The notes: generated by a model not told the origin, from the letters alone. A stretch of DNA of 64,000 bases from Faecalicatena absiana (GCA_017309015.1 JAEDAG010000001.1:416223-480222), one strand, 5' to 3'. Shown: positions 35,723 through 44,747, numbered from the stretch's first letter. A program made the numbers and translations.

Positions 35723-38428
35723 TTAAATCAGGAACTTCTGCTTCTTCATGTAGAAGTACTTGACGACCGTGGTCAAAAGCAGGTAGCAGACCAAGAGGCC
35801 AAAGACGATCCACAGGAACTGGGTTGAGATCGGGCCAAACTTCATGGCTCTGGCCACGCTGGAGAATGGCAGGTAGGTGCCAAACAAGGCGGCTCCGAAA
35901 GTCCCAACCATGACCGGCAGCGAAGCCCGCTGCTGGATGAATGGCAGCTTTTCGTCACGCAGGGCGTGGATGACCATTTCCTGGGTCCACAGGGATTCAA
36001 TGAACCAGCCCGTGTGGAAGATGGTGACGAAGGCCAGCTGACCGGCTGGTCCTAAGGAAGCGTAGCTGCCGCCGACGATGGCCGGGCAGACAATGAAGTA
36101 AAGCAAGGCGAAAGTAATGACGTCAAAAATTGATGACGTTGGGCCAAAGTAGAACATGAACTTCGGCATGTTCTTGGTCGTCCATTCCCGCGGCACGTGC
36201 AGGTAGTTCTCTGAAACCCGGTCAAATGGCAAGGTCAGGCAGCTGGTCCCGTAGAGCAGGTCCAAAATCAGCAGCTGCAGCGGCAGCATTGGCAGAAATG
36301 GCAGGAAAATTGAGGAAACCATGATCGACAAGATGTTCCCGAAGTTGGATGACAGGGTAATCTTGATGTACTTCATGGTGTTGGTCAAAGTCTTGCGGCC
36401 GATCCGGACGGCATGCTCCAAAACGGACAGGTCCTTTTGCAGCAGGATGATGTCGGCTGATTCCTTGGCAACATCGACCGCGGAATCAACTGAGATAGAG
36501 ACGTCAGCCTGCTTCATGGCTGGCGCGTCGTTGATCCCGTCGCCCATATAGCCAACGGTATGCCCGTTCTTTTGCAGGGTGGCGATAATCTTGGTCTTCC
36601 ACTCTGGCGACAGCTTGACAAAAATATCGCACTGCTCAACGATCTTGGCCAGCTCTTCATCGCTCTTGCCGACCAGGTCCTTTTGGCTGTAGACCGTATC
36701 AATGTTCAAGCCGACCTTGAGGGCAACCGTCCGGGTAACGGCTTCGTTGTCCCCCGTCAGAATCTTGACGGTGATCCCGTCCCGGTGCAGGCTGTTCAAG
36801 GCCGCCTTGGCGCTTTCCTTAGGCGGATCAAGGAAGGTCAGGAAACCGATGATGGTCAAGTTGCTTTCATCCTTGACCGTGAACTCGCCGACTGGCGATG
36901 GGTCAACCTTGTAGCCCAAGACAATCACCCGCATCCCGTCGTCGTTCATCTCATCGATGTCCTGCAGGATCTTCTGCTTGCGCTCATCAGTCAGCGGCAA
37001 GACTTTCCCGTCAAATTCCACGCTGCTTGAGCAGGCCAGCATTTCTTCCGCCGCCCCCTTGGTGACCAGGAGGTGCTCGCCGTGCTTTTGGTCGGAGTTG
37101 GCAACGACCACGCTCATCCGTCTTCTTCTGAAGTCAAATGGAATTTCATCAATCTTGTGGTAGTCGCGCTGGATTTCACTGACATCCAGCTCATTGTTGG
37201 CCGCGTCGATGACCGCGCTGTCGATCAAGTCCCGCATCCCCGTCTGGTAGTAGGCGTTCAGGTAGGCCATCTTCAACACGTGGCTGGTTTCGCGCATGTC
37301 CAGGTTGTAGTGGCGCTCCAGAATGACCTGCCCCTGGGTCAAGGTCCCGGTCTTGTCGGTACACAGAACGTCAGCAGAGCCGAAATTCTGGATGGAGTTC
37401 ATCTTCTTGACGATCGTCTGGTGCTTGCCCATTTCCACGCTGCCCCGGACCAGGTTGGTGGTCACGATGACTGGCAGCATTTCCGGCGTCAAGCCCACGG
37501 CCGTAGCAATGGCAAAAATCAAGGCATCAGTCCAGTTGCCCTTGGTAAAGCCATTGATGATGAAAACCAAAGGCGCGATGATCGCAGTCATGGTGATCAA
37601 GAGCTTGGAGATGTCCTTGATCCCAGTGTCAAAAGTGGTTTCCTTCATTTCCGTGTTGGCAATGTCGGCCGCCATCTTCCCGAACATGGTCCGGTTGCCA
37701 GTAGCAAAGACTACCCCGCGGCCTGACCCGGACACGATCGTAGTCCCTTCAAACAAGATGTTTGGATAGTCCAGGTAGTTGTCCAGCTTGTCTGGGGTTG
37801 GCACCACGTTGGCAATCTTTTCAACTGGCGTTGATTCCCCGTTCAGTGAGCTTGATGAGCAAAACAGGTCAGTGCTGGACAGCAGCTTCATGTCGGCTGG
37901 AACCATGTCCCCGGCGGCAACGTTGATAATGTCGCCAACGACCACGTCCTTGGTCGGCAATTCCTGGTCCTTGCCATCCCGGCGGATATTGGTGGTCACG
38001 GAGACCATCTTCATCAAGGATTCAACCGCGTTTGAAGTCCGCACGTTCTGAACAAAGGAAGTAATTCCGGAAATGAGCACCATGACGATCATGATGATGA
38101 CCGTGCTCAGGTCCTTCTGACTGGCTGGGACCAGGATATAGTTGGTGAACAGCGACATGGTGGCCAGCACCAGCAAGACCAGGGTAAATGGCGTCAGAAA
38201 GGCTTCAGCCAGGAATTTGAGCTTGCTGTTGCTGTTGCTGTGGGCAATTTCATTGGAACCCGTTCTCTCCCGGATTTCATTCGCCTGCTCGGTCGTCAGA
38301 CCGCTGCTGCTGGTATGGAGTTGGGCCAGGGTGACCGTTCTTCTTTCCAAAGCAATTCTCGCGACTTGCTTTGCGTCTTCACTCGCTGCTTTTGTCCCCT
38401 TTACGGTGGACTTAGTCATGTTGAGCAT
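35723..38428 (-). CDS. mgtA: Mg2+-translocating P-type ATPase
   Basis: 901 residues. P-type ATPase order: N-terminal cytoplasmic part, TGES-equivalent loop LNGESTPVEK, phosphorylation site CTDKTGTLT near residue 357, TGDN, and MGDGINDAPAMKQADVSISV near 630, then a long C-terminal membrane domain. This pattern matches MgtA/MgtB-type magnesium importers. An M-box riboswitch lies upstream, which supports magnesium as substrate. Confidence 0.94.
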   Translation of the reverse strand: MLNMTKSTVKGTKAASEDAKQVARIALERRTVTLAQLHTSSSGLTTEQANEIRERTGSNEIAHSNSNSKLKFLAEAFLTPFTLVLLVLATMSLFTNYILVPASQKDLSTVIIMIVMVLISGITSFVQNVRTSNAVESLMKMVSVTTNIRRDGKDQELPTKDVVVGDIINVAAGDMVPADMKLLSSTDLFCSSSSLNGESTPVEKIANVVPTPDKLDNYLDYPNILFEGTTIVSGSGRGVVFATGNRTMFGKMAADIANTEMKETTFDTGIKDISKLLITMTAIIAPLVFIINGFTKGNWTDALIFAIATAVGLTPEMLPVIVTTNLVRGSVEMGKHQTIVKKMNSIQNFGSADVLCTDKTGTLTQGQVILERHYNLDMRETSHVLKMAYLNAYYQTGMRDLIDSAVIDAANNELDVSEIQRDYHKIDEIPFDFRRRRMSVVVANSDQKHGEHLLVTKGAAEEMLACSSSVEFDGKVLPLTDERKQKILQDIDEMNDDGMRVIVLGYKVDPSPVGEFTVKDESNLTIIGFLTFLDPPKESAKAALNSLHRDGITVKILTGDNEAVTRTVALKVGLNIDTVYSQKDLVGKSDEELAKIVEQCDIFVKLSPEWKTKIIATLQKNGHTVGYMGDGINDAPAMKQADVSISVDSAVDVAKESADIILLQKDLSVLEHAVRIGRKTLTNTMKYIKITLSSNFGNILSIMVSSIFLPFLPMLPLQLLILDLLYGTSCLTLPFDRVSENYLHVPREWTTKNMPKFMFYFGPTSSIFDVITFALLYFIVCPAIVGGSYASLGPAGQLAFVTIFHTGWFIESLWTQEMVIHALRDEKLPFIQQRASLPVMVGTFGAALFGTYLPFSSVARAMKFGPISTQFLWIVFGLLVCYLLLTTVVKYFYMKKQKFLI

Positions 38429-38462
38429 CTTTCTCCCCTTTCAAATCGCTACCGCAAACGAA

Positions 38463-38503
38463 CAAAAAAGCCCCACTTACACCAAACTGTAAGGGGGGCT
38501 TTG
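38463..38503 (-). terminator. Expression-platform terminator of the mgtA riboswitch
   Basis: Hairpin AGCCCCCCTTAC ... GTAAGTGGGGCT followed by six T on the minus strand, between the M-box and the mgtA start. Mg2+-bound aptamer should favour this terminator. Confidence 0.88.
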
Positions 38504-38529
38504 CCAAACAAGGCCTACGCGTTATCTAC

Positions 38530-38685
38530 TAGTCGATCAGTTTTAACACTACGTGACGTAAGCACATGCTAGCTACCTGGAAAGTGCCTTATTTCGACAA
38601 TTTCTATTTAACCCGTTGGCATCTCTGGATGTTTCTGGGCGATAGCGTGTGTTCACGTAGGAGTCTCACCTAACAGTTCATTTGC
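38530..38685 (-). promoter_or_regulatory. M-box (ykoK) magnesium riboswitch
   Basis: The minus strand shows the conserved M-box blocks in order: GTTAGGTGAGACTCCTA near 38680-38662, GCTATCGCCCAGAAA near 38645-38630, GATGCCAACGGGTTAA near 38622-38605, GAAATTGTCGAAATAAGG near 38603-38585, and the closing AGTGTTAAAACTGATCGA near 38549-38532. These match the established consensus. It controls the Mg2+ P-type ATPase. Confidence 0.92.
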
Positions 38686-38775
38686 ACTATATATTAATTT
38701 CTTCCACAGGAAACTATACACGCTCAAGCTAGCCTTGTAAACAGCTTTTTAAAAATAAGCGCTTTTATTTTTAAT

Positions 38776-39390
38776 CTATCTGCGCAGGCGTCTTTTGACC
38801 GTGAAGTGCCAGAAGGTCACCAAGCCAATGATGACGACCAGCAGGCCGACCATGATCGGGACGCGGAGGTCCGCTGGCTTGATGACGCGGCTGATTTCAT
38901 CCGCCGACAAGTCATACTCATCCTTTGGAAAATGAAAATGCTGGTCAACCAAGGTCACGCACATCTTGAACAGGTTCTGGATTCCCCGGTTGACGGTCAG
39001 CTTGCTGTCAGCCGCCAGGTCGCTTTCAACGCTGTGAAGCAAGTTGGCCCGCACCTGGGCAGTAAACTGGCTGTGCAAGTCGCTGCTCGAATAGATGTTG
39101 GCCTTCTTGGACCCGTCTTTTTGCACGTTGATGACGATATAGACGGTCTTTTGGGCATAGTTCAGCCCTGAAGGCTGGGTTTTCTTTGCATTGTCAAGCG
39201 TCTGCACGATCACGATCGGGTGCTGGCGGCTCTTTTGATACTTAGCATTCTTGCGGTTCACGATCTGCCGGGTGTCCTTGGTCAGGATGCCGGCATTGTC
39301 CTGGGCGAAAAAGCTGCTGGCGCCCGTCAGCAAAACCAGGGCCAAGACCAGGGGCAAGGCCAAGGCCAGCTTATTGATTGCCGTCTTCAA
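38776..39390 (-). CDS. TPM-domain membrane-anchored protein
   Basis: Extracytoplasmic TPM-like domain between an N-terminal signal helix (LALALPLVLALVLLTGASSF) and a C-terminal helix (MVGLLVVIIGLVTFW), ending with a basic tail. Start taken as the TTG at 39390, which gives a clean signal peptide; longer in-frame starts reach far into the dCMP deaminase gene and seem wrong. 204 residues. TPM proteins are of uncertain function (phosphatase or photosystem-repair-like). The gene overlaps the deaminase by 20 bp. Confidence 0.65.
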   Translation of the reverse strand: MKTAINKLALALPLVLALVLLTGASSFFAQDNAGILTKDTRQIVNRKNAKYQKSRQHPIVIVQTLDNAKKTQPSGLNYAQKTVYIVINVQKDGSKKANIYSSSDLHSQFTAQVRANLLHSVESDLAADSKLTVNRGIQNLFKMCVTLVDQHFHFPKDEYDLSADEISRVIKPADLRVPIMVGLLVVIIGLVTFWHFTVKRRLRR

Positions 39391-39853
39391 GCTTATGCGC
39401 CAGCTCTTCGACGAATTGGCGATCAATCTTAATCTGTTCATAAGGTACTCCACTGTCTTGCAACAACTGAATGGCAAGCGGACTGTCATGGTAATCATAG
39501 TAATAGTTGATCTTCTTGACTCCAGCCTGAACCAAGTGCTTGGTGCAGTTGTAGCAAGGAAAGTGGGTCACAAAGATTTCCGTGCCATTGGTGGAAACCC
39601 CATTTTTGGCGCAGGAAATCAAGCTGTTCATTTCCGAGTGGATGGTCCGGACGCAGTGACCGTCGACCAGCTGGTGGCCCACGTCATCGCAGTGGGGCTC
39701 ACCGGACACGGAGCCGTTATAGCCCGTGCTCAGGATCCGCTTGTCCTTGACCAGGACTGAGCCGACCATCGCCCGGTCGCAGGTTGACCGCTGGGCAATC
39801 ACCAGCGCCTGCATCATGAAGTATTGATTCCATGGAATTCGCTTGCGTGCCAT
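39371..39853 (-). CDS. Deoxycytidylate deaminase (ComEB-type)
   Basis: 160 residues with the zinc deaminase signatures TIHSEMNSL (His, Glu) and PCYNC (two Cys). Sequence matches dCMP deaminase, which gives dUMP for thymidylate synthesis, and ComEB of Bacillus. It follows trpS by five bases. Confidence 0.92.
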   Translation of the reverse strand: MARKRIPWNQYFMMQALVIAQRSTCDRAMVGSVLVKDKRILSTGYNGSVSGEPHCDDVGHQLVDGHCVRTIHSEMNSLISCAKNGVSTNGTEIFVTHFPCYNCTKHLVQAGVKKINYYYDYHDSPLAIQLLQDSGVPYEQIKIDRQFVEELAHKLEDGNQ

Positions 39854-39858
39854 TTTGT

Positions 39859-40884
39859 CTAGCCTCTGTTTTTAAAGTAATTGAAGCCGATCGCATCGCG
39901 GACTTCTTGCAAGGTCTCATTGGCCACGGCGTTGGCCTTCTGTGAGCCCGCGTAAAGCATGTCGTAAACCGCGTCGGTGTCTTGGGCGTACTTCTCCCGG
40001 CGCTCTCTGATCGGAGCCAGTTCAGCTTCCAAAACCTTGTTCAAGTAGCGCTTGATCTTGACGTCGCCCAGACCGCCCTTTTGGTAGTCTTCCTTGAGCT
40101 GGGCCACCTTGTCCTTGTCCGGGTCAAAAACGTCAAGGTAGGTGAAGACGGTATTGCCTTCAACCTTGCCTGGGTCTTCCACGTGGATGTGGTCAGGGTC
40201 AGTGTACATGGACATGACCTTCTTCTTGACCGTTTCCGCGTCATCTGCCAGGTAGATGCAGTTGCCCAAAGACTTGGACATCTTAGCGTTGCCATCAAGG
40301 CCAGGCAAGCGGCCTTGCCCCTTTGGCGGGAAGTAGCCCTTTGGCTCAACCAGGACATCGACATTGTAGGTCCGGTTGAAAGTGCGGACGATTTCGCGGG
40401 CTTGTTCCAGCATTGGTTCCTGGTCATCGCCAACCGGCACCAGCGAAGCCTTGAAGGCAGTAATGTCGGCTGCTTGGGCAATTGGGTAGGTTACAAAGCC
40501 AACTGGCACGGAGTCGCCAAAATTCTTCTGCTTGATTTCCGTCTTTACGGTTGGGTTTCTTTCAAGCCGGGCCAAAGTAACCAAGTCCATGTAGTCCATG
40601 CTCAGTTCAAACAGGGCTGGAATTTGGGACTGAACGAAAATGGTGGACTTTTCCGGGTCCAGGCCAACGGCCAGGTAGTCCAGGGCAACTTCGATCAAAG
40701 AATTGCGGATTTTTTCCGGATTTCTGGCATTGTCGGTCAAGGCCTGGGTGTCGGCGATCATGATGTATGGGTCGTACTTGCCGGTGTTCTGCAGCAAGAC
40801 GCGGTTCTTCAAGGAGCCAATATAGTGACCGATGTGGAGCTTGCCGGTTGGCCGGTCGCCGGTCAAGATGATTTCTTTAGACAT
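39859..40884 (-). CDS. trpS: Tryptophanyl-tRNA synthetase
   Basis: 341 residues. Class I HIGH-type motif [10 protein letters not shown] near residue 15 and KMSKS in [10 protein letters not shown] near 198. No T-box elements are seen upstream. The 238 bp between trpS and tRNA-Gly hold no gene. Confidence 0.96.
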   Translation of the reverse strand: MSKEIILTGDRPTGKLHIGHYIGSLKNRVLLQNTGKYDPYIMIADTQALTDNARNPEKIRNSLIEVALDYLAVGLDPEKSTIFVQSQIPALFELSMDYMDLVTLARLERNPTVKTEIKQKNFGDSVPVGFVTYPIAQAADITAFKASLVPVGDDQEPMLEQAREIVRTFNRTYNVDVLVEPKGYFPPKGQGRLPGLDGNAKMSKSLGNCIYLADDAETVKKKVMSMYTDPDHIHVEDPGKVEGNTVFTYLDVFDPDKDKVAQLKEDYQKGGLGDVKIKRYLNKVLEAELAPIRERREKYAQDTDAVYDMLYAGSQKANAVANETLQEVRDAIGFNYFKNRG

Positions 40885-41086
40885 TGATATTTCCTTCCTT
40901 CACTCTTTTAACTTGCATTCATCGCTTAGCTTGTCTGTCGATGTTATTTTTATTTTTTCGTAGATATTATTTTTATTTTAGCAAAAAGCGCTAGCAGATT
41001 AAACAGTTCCAAGGCGCGGACAGGGGCAAATTCAAGTTTTTTTCACAGTTTCCGGAACTTTTTGGAATTATTTTTGCAAAAAGCCT

Positions 41087-41114
41087 TTGCCAAACTAAAA
41101 ATTAATGGTATACT
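41087..41114 (+). promoter_or_regulatory. Promoter of tRNA-Gly
   Basis: TTGCCA (41087-41092), 16 bp spacer, TATACT (41109-41114); start of transcription would be about 41121. Confidence 0.65.
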
Positions 41115-41125
41115 AAAACCATCTT

Positions 41126-41196
41126 GCGGGTATAGTTTAATGGTAGAACGCTAGCTTCCCAAGCTGGAGATGAGGGTTCGATTCACTCTATCCGCT
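41126..41196 (+). tRNA. tRNA-Gly (anticodon CCC)
   Basis: 71-base cloverleaf: acceptor GCGGGTA/TATCCGC with one G-T pair, anticodon stem CTAGC/GCTGG around loop TTCCCAA giving anticodon CCC, T loop TTCGATT. One pair of the T stem is a G-A mismatch. CCA is not encoded. Confidence 0.93.
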
Positions 41197-41220
41197 TTTT
41201 TTATACCTAAATAAGCAAAA

Positions 41221-41254
41221 TAAGAGACGGCTCACGGCCGTCTCTTATTTTTTG
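41221..41254. terminator. Bidirectional terminator between tRNA-Gly and the CPBP gene
   Basis: Stem AAGAGACGG .. CCGTCTCTT with T-rich sequence on both sides. Confidence 0.75.
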
Positions 41255-41264
41255 CTTTTTTCAA

Positions 41265-41933
41265 TTAAACGGCAAGGGTGACCATTGTCAGCACCCCGTT
41301 AAGGGCAGCCAGGTAGATGGGCATCCAGATCGTCTGCGTGCTCAGGTAGCTCCAGGCAAAGAGCATCCCAAAGCCAAGGTTGCAGACCAAGGCTGCCGGG
41401 GCAAACTGGAAGCTGAGAACCGCGTAAAGCAAGCCGGAACACAAGATGCCCAGGTAGGCCACGCGCTTTCGCTCGGCACAAAACCAATAATTGAACAAGA
41501 ATCCCGTGCACAAGTACTCTTCCAAGATCGGCATGACCAAGCCATTGGCCACCATCATGAACCAATAGAGCAAGGTCGAAGCATGCGCCAGGTAGGCGTT
41601 CTGCAAGGGCGATGCCGCCATGCCCCGGTACAGCTGCAGGTAGGAAATGCCAATCCTTCCCCCTGCCACCAGCAGGCTCAAAGTCACGGTCAGGCGGTAG
41701 CTGCTCAGCCAAGGCACGTTGAAGCGCGAGTCAAAGAAGCGCTGCTCACGGTTGTAGCGGTAGATGTAGAACAAGGTGCACATCGAAGCCACGATCACGA
41801 ACAGGATGATGTTCCAAATGCTGATGGAGCTGCTCTTTATGGCCAGGTCGTCAACCAAGGCCGTAAAAATAAAAACTGCAAAATAGACCAGATAACGGAT
41901 AATGTTACCCTCGCGTGATTGTGGCGTGTTCAT
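41265..41933 (-). CDS. CPBP-family (Abi/CAAX-like) membrane protein, catalytic motifs degraded
   Basis: 222 residues, about six membrane helices. The CPBP core is recognisable at PILEEYLCTGFLFNYW, but the family motif EExxxR lacks Arg, and the His residues expected in the next two motifs are replaced (LYAVLSFQFA, PIYLAALNG). This suggests a protein that is no longer a protease, or a very divergent member. CPBP proteins in lactobacilli are linked to bacteriocin immunity or protein maturation. Confidence 0.6.
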   Translation of the reverse strand: MNTPQSREGNIIRYLVYFAVFIFTALVDDLAIKSSSISIWNIILFVIVASMCTLFYIYRYNREQRFFDSRFNVPWLSSYRLTVTLSLLVAGGRIGISYLQLYRGMAASPLQNAYLAHASTLLYWFMMVANGLVMPILEEYLCTGFLFNYWFCAERKRVAYLGILCSGLLYAVLSFQFAPAALVCNLGFGMLFAWSYLSTQTIWMPIYLAALNGVLTMVTLAV

Positions 41934-42010
41934 CGTCTTCCGCTCTCCCTTCCGTGAAACATTTACAATTATTTTATTATACCAGAGAAAACGACCGCTT
42001 TTTGACCTTT

Positions 42011-43469
42011 TGATGTGACCCCCAAAATTGGGACAAATTAGTATTATGCCGTTAAGGTTGTTAAAACATGATTCCGATATTCAATCGGGGTCATGTTTTT
42101 TCGTCCTGTTTTGATTCTTACGTTGTTGTAGTAATCGATATATTTGTGAATAGCTTGTTCAAGCTCATCTAAGTCCTTGTATTTATGCTCTTGGCCGTAG
42201 AACATCTCCCGCTTAAGAATACCGAAGAAGCCCTCCATTAGGCCGTCGTCAAGAGAGTTGCCTAGCCTGGACATACTCTGATCGATCCCTCTGTTAGCCA
42301 GAGCGGATTGATATGCATAGTGCTGATATTGCCAGCCACGGTCTGAGTGGAAAATAAGCCCGTTAAGAGCCGGGTGCTTCTCAAATGCATCATCTAGCAT
42401 AGTCATCACTTGCTTAAGGTCTGGGTGTCTAGAAATGTTGTAGGAGATGATTTCTTGGGTACAACCATCGATAATTGGAGAGAGGTAGAGCTTTTGATCT
42501 TTAAGATGGAATTCTGTCACGTCGGTAAACCAATGTCTGTCGGGAATAATTGCGTAGAAATTGCGTTTGATTAAGTCTGGCTTGATCTTGCCTTGAACGC
42601 CATAATAGCTGCTGTATTTGCGTTTCTTGCGGATTGAGATGGCGAATAAGCCCATCTTTTGCATGAGCCTCTGCACCTTCTTATGGTTGATCTCATAGCC
42701 TTCCCGGCGGAGTTGTCCGCAGATTCTCCGGTACCCATAGCGCCGGCTATGTTCAAGATAGATCTCTTTGATTCGATCCATCAGCTTCTGGTTACGAGAA
42801 TCCTTGTCTGGCTTATGAGTCTGATAGTAGTAGTTACTTCTTGAAATATGAGGCAATCCAGGATTGGCATTGATAACGTCGATAATGTACTTAACGCTAA
42901 GCCGCAATTCTTGCCTTAATTCAGTGATTGCACGAGCTAATTCTTCTTTTCTTGGCTCTTCCGTTCTTGAATTAAGGCCTCCAATTTTTTTACGTATGCA
43001 AGCTCGACTGTAAGCCTCTTTACCTGCTCTTCCAGCTCTTTGATCCGTTGTTTGTCCTTGTTTTTGGGCATTCTTGGGTGGTCTACCTTTCTTCTTGGTA
43101 ATGACAGTATACCCGTTTTCTTTGAAAGAGCGAAGCCAATTAGCAAGAATTCCTTGATTCGTAAGCCCTAAGTCTAAGGAAACCTGCCTAAGAGCTTCAC
43201 CACCTAGCAGAACTCTATCAATGGCAGCGAGCTTGAAATCAGCAGTATATTTCTGTTGAGGGCGATCCAAAATGGCTTCGCCATGCTTTTGGATCAAGTC
43301 TACCAAATATTGGATTCCTCCACGCTCCATCCCATATTTTCGGCTGAGGTAGGTGCCTCTTCTATGATCGTCTACCCATTCGTGGTAGATAGCAAGTTTG
43401 ATTTCTTTAGTGTATTTAGTCATGAAAATAACCCCCGAAATTAGTGTCCTAATTTCGGGGGTCATATCA
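42011..43469 (-). mobile_element. IS3-family element, copy 2
   Basis: 1459 bp, same ends as copy 1, with a 3-bp target duplication TTT. It lies upstream of the CPBP gene, next to the 42-bp repeat structure. Confidence 0.92.
42044..43423 (-). CDS. IS3-family transposase, fused frame (copy 2)
   Basis: Same 459-residue single-frame product as in copy 1, including the same displaced leucine-zipper frame. Confidence 0.85.
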   Translation of the reverse strand: MTKYTKEIKLAIYHEWVDDHRRGTYLSRKYGMERGGIQYLVDLIQKHGEAILDRPQQKYTADFKLAAIDRVLLGGEALRQVSLDLGLTNQGILANWLRSFKENGYTVITKKKGRPPKNAQKQGQTTDQRAGRAGKEAYSRACIRKKIGGLNSRTEEPRKEELARAITELRQELRLSVKYIIDVINANPGLPHISRSNYYYQTHKPDKDSRNQKLMDRIKEIYLEHSRRYGYRRICGQLRREGYEINHKKVQRLMQKMGLFAISIRKKRKYSSYYGVQGKIKPDLIKRNFYAIIPDRHWFTDVTEFHLKDQKLYLSPIIDGCTQEIISYNISRHPDLKQVMTMLDDAFEKHPALNGLIFHSDRGWQYQHYAYQSALANRGIDQSMSRLGNSLDDGLMEGFFGILKREMFYGQEHKYKDLDELEQAIHKYIDYYNNVRIKTGRKNMTPIEYRNHVLTTLTA

Positions 43470-43638
43470 TTTGTATGAATCTTTTGGGTTACTTTTTCCT
43501 TACAATGTTTCATGCTTTTTACGCGAAAAAATGCCAAAATTACCGAAATTAGTGGCTAAAAAGTAGGTGATATTTGACAGTTTTCGTTTTTGTAAAGTTT
43601 GAAGGTGGGTGGTTGGTGCGGCTGGGGTGGCCGATGCA

Positions 43639-44042
43639 GCCCCCAAAGTATGTCAACCGATTGCAATTTGGCGTTTTTTCTCCCCCAAGTTGGCTCAACC
43701 GGTATGGGATTTGCCGTTTTTTGCCCCCAAGTTGACTCAACCGGGCTAGTATTTGGCGTTTTTCGCCCCCAAGTTGACTCAACCGGGCTGGTTTTTGATG
43801 TTTTTCGCCCCCAGATTGACTCAACCGGGCTGGTTTTTGATGTTTTTCGCCCCCAAGTTGACTCAACCGGGCTGTTTTTTGCCGTTTTTGGCCCCCAAGT
43901 TGACTCAACCGGGCTGGTTTTTGATGTTTTTCGCCCCCAGATTGACTCAACCGGTGTGAGATTTGCCGTTTTTTGCCCCCAAGTTGACTCAACCGGGCTA
44001 GTATTTGGCGTTTTTTGCCCCCAAGTTGACTCAACCAGATTT
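43639..44042 (-). repeat. Left array: ten 42-bp units
   Basis: Units begin at 43639, 43681, 43723, 43765, 43807, 43849, 43891, 43933, 43975 and 44017, exactly 42 bp apart. Most begin GCCCCCAAGTTGACTCAACC, which contains the palindrome GTTGACTCAAC; the rest is a less conserved half such as GGGCTGGTTTTTGATGTTTT. The outermost unit (43639) instead reads GCCCCCAAAGTATGTCAACC, the exact complement of the right-array core. Read on the minus strand the units match the orientation of the right array. Confidence 0.95.
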
Positions 44043-44484
44043 GGTTGACATACTTCGGGGGCTTTTTTCGGCCAAAATCAAACCGGTTGACATACTTTGG
44101 GGGCGATTTTTGGCCAAAATCAAACCGGTTGACATACTTCGGGGGGCGGTTTTCGACCGAATCCATGCCGGTTGACATACTTCGGGGGCTTTTTTCGGCC
44201 AAAATCAAACCGGTTGACATACTTCGGGGGCGGTTTTCGACCAAATCCACGCCGGTTGACATACTTTGGGGGCTTTTTTCGGCCAAAGTCAAAGCGGTTG
44301 ACATACTTTGGGGGCAGTTTTCGACCAAATCCAAACCGGTTGACATACTTCGGGGGCAATTTTTGCCAAAATCCACGCCGGTTGACATACTTCGGGGGCG
44401 ATTTCGGCCAAAAAACAAACCGGTTGACATACTTCGGGGGCGGTTTTCGACCAAATCCACGCCGGTTGACATACTTTGGGGGGC
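44043..44484 (+). repeat. Right array: eleven 42-bp units in opposite orientation
   Basis: Units begin at 44043, 44085, 44127, 44170, 44212, 44254, 44296, 44338, 44380, 44422 and 44464; one unit is 43 bp. The core is GGTTGACATACTTCGGGGGC or with TTTGGGGGC. The less conserved halves fall into two main classes, TTTTTTCGGCCAAAATCAAA and GGTTTTCGACCAAATCCACG. Because 42 is a multiple of three, long open frames of 14-residue repeats appear on both strands and are most likely not genes. Confidence 0.95.
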
Positions 44485-44519
44485 AACAGCAACGGCGCCC
44501 CCCAACCCCACCACGCCAA

Positions 44520-44712
44520 CAAAAAAGGACCCTGTTACCAGGGTCCTTCTATCAAGGCGGCCGAATTGTCCAAAATCAGTACGGCATAGACGGCCGTGAC
44601 TCCTTCTCGTTCACATCAAGGGTGTGTCAGCATCGACGCTTCCCGCGTCTGGCAGTTAAGCCGGATGCCCTCTATCTCAAAATACGCACCATGCGTTTTT
44701 CTCGACTCGTCA
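44520..44712 (-). ncRNA. Candidate structured RNA of about 193 nt, family unknown
   Basis: A transcription unit with no convincing coding frame: consensus promoter at one end, strong intrinsic terminator at the other. Hairpins readable within: ACGCA-TGG-TGCGT flanked by AAAA/TTTT, GACGC-GGGAA-GCGTC enclosed by GCATC/GATGC, and ACGGC-CGTCTAT-GCCGT. Size and promoter would fit a 6S-like RNA or another stable RNA, but no diagnostic motif was found. It could also be the leader of a lost gene. Confidence 0.55.
44521..44549 (-). terminator. Terminator of the candidate RNA
   Basis: 10-bp perfect stem AAGGACCCTG/CAGGGTCCTT with a four-base loop, followed by six T on the minus strand. The end is 37 bases from the repeat array. 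Confidence 0.88.
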
Positions 44713-44718
44713 GCCAAC

Positions 44719-44747
44719 ATTATAGCCCCTCCGGGCCAAATTGTCAA
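44719..44747 (-). promoter_or_regulatory. Consensus sigma-A promoter of the candidate RNA
   Basis: Minus strand TTGACA (44742-44747), exactly 17 bp, TATAAT (44719-44724). Both boxes match the consensus perfectly. Confidence 0.88.

Noticed and set aside
41126-41196. tRNA-Gly as attachment site of an integrated island
   Set aside because: No second copy of the tRNA 3' end was found in the window and no integrase gene is present.
43639-44484. CRISPR array
   Set aside because: The parts between the cores are themselves repeated in a few classes, the array inverts in the middle and no cas genes are near.
43549-44514. Long minus-strand frame of 321 residues with SMSTG(V/L)D and LSQLGGEKHQK repeats, and matching plus-strand frames
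   Set aside because: The unit is 42 bp, so any frame stays open if the unit lacks stops. The motif changes at the array inversion and several frames are open at once; no ribosome site fits.
44590-44720. 5S rRNA-like stretch GGCAGTTAAGCC on the plus strand
   Set aside because: Only this short piece resembles 5S rRNA; the rest and the promoter direction do not fit.
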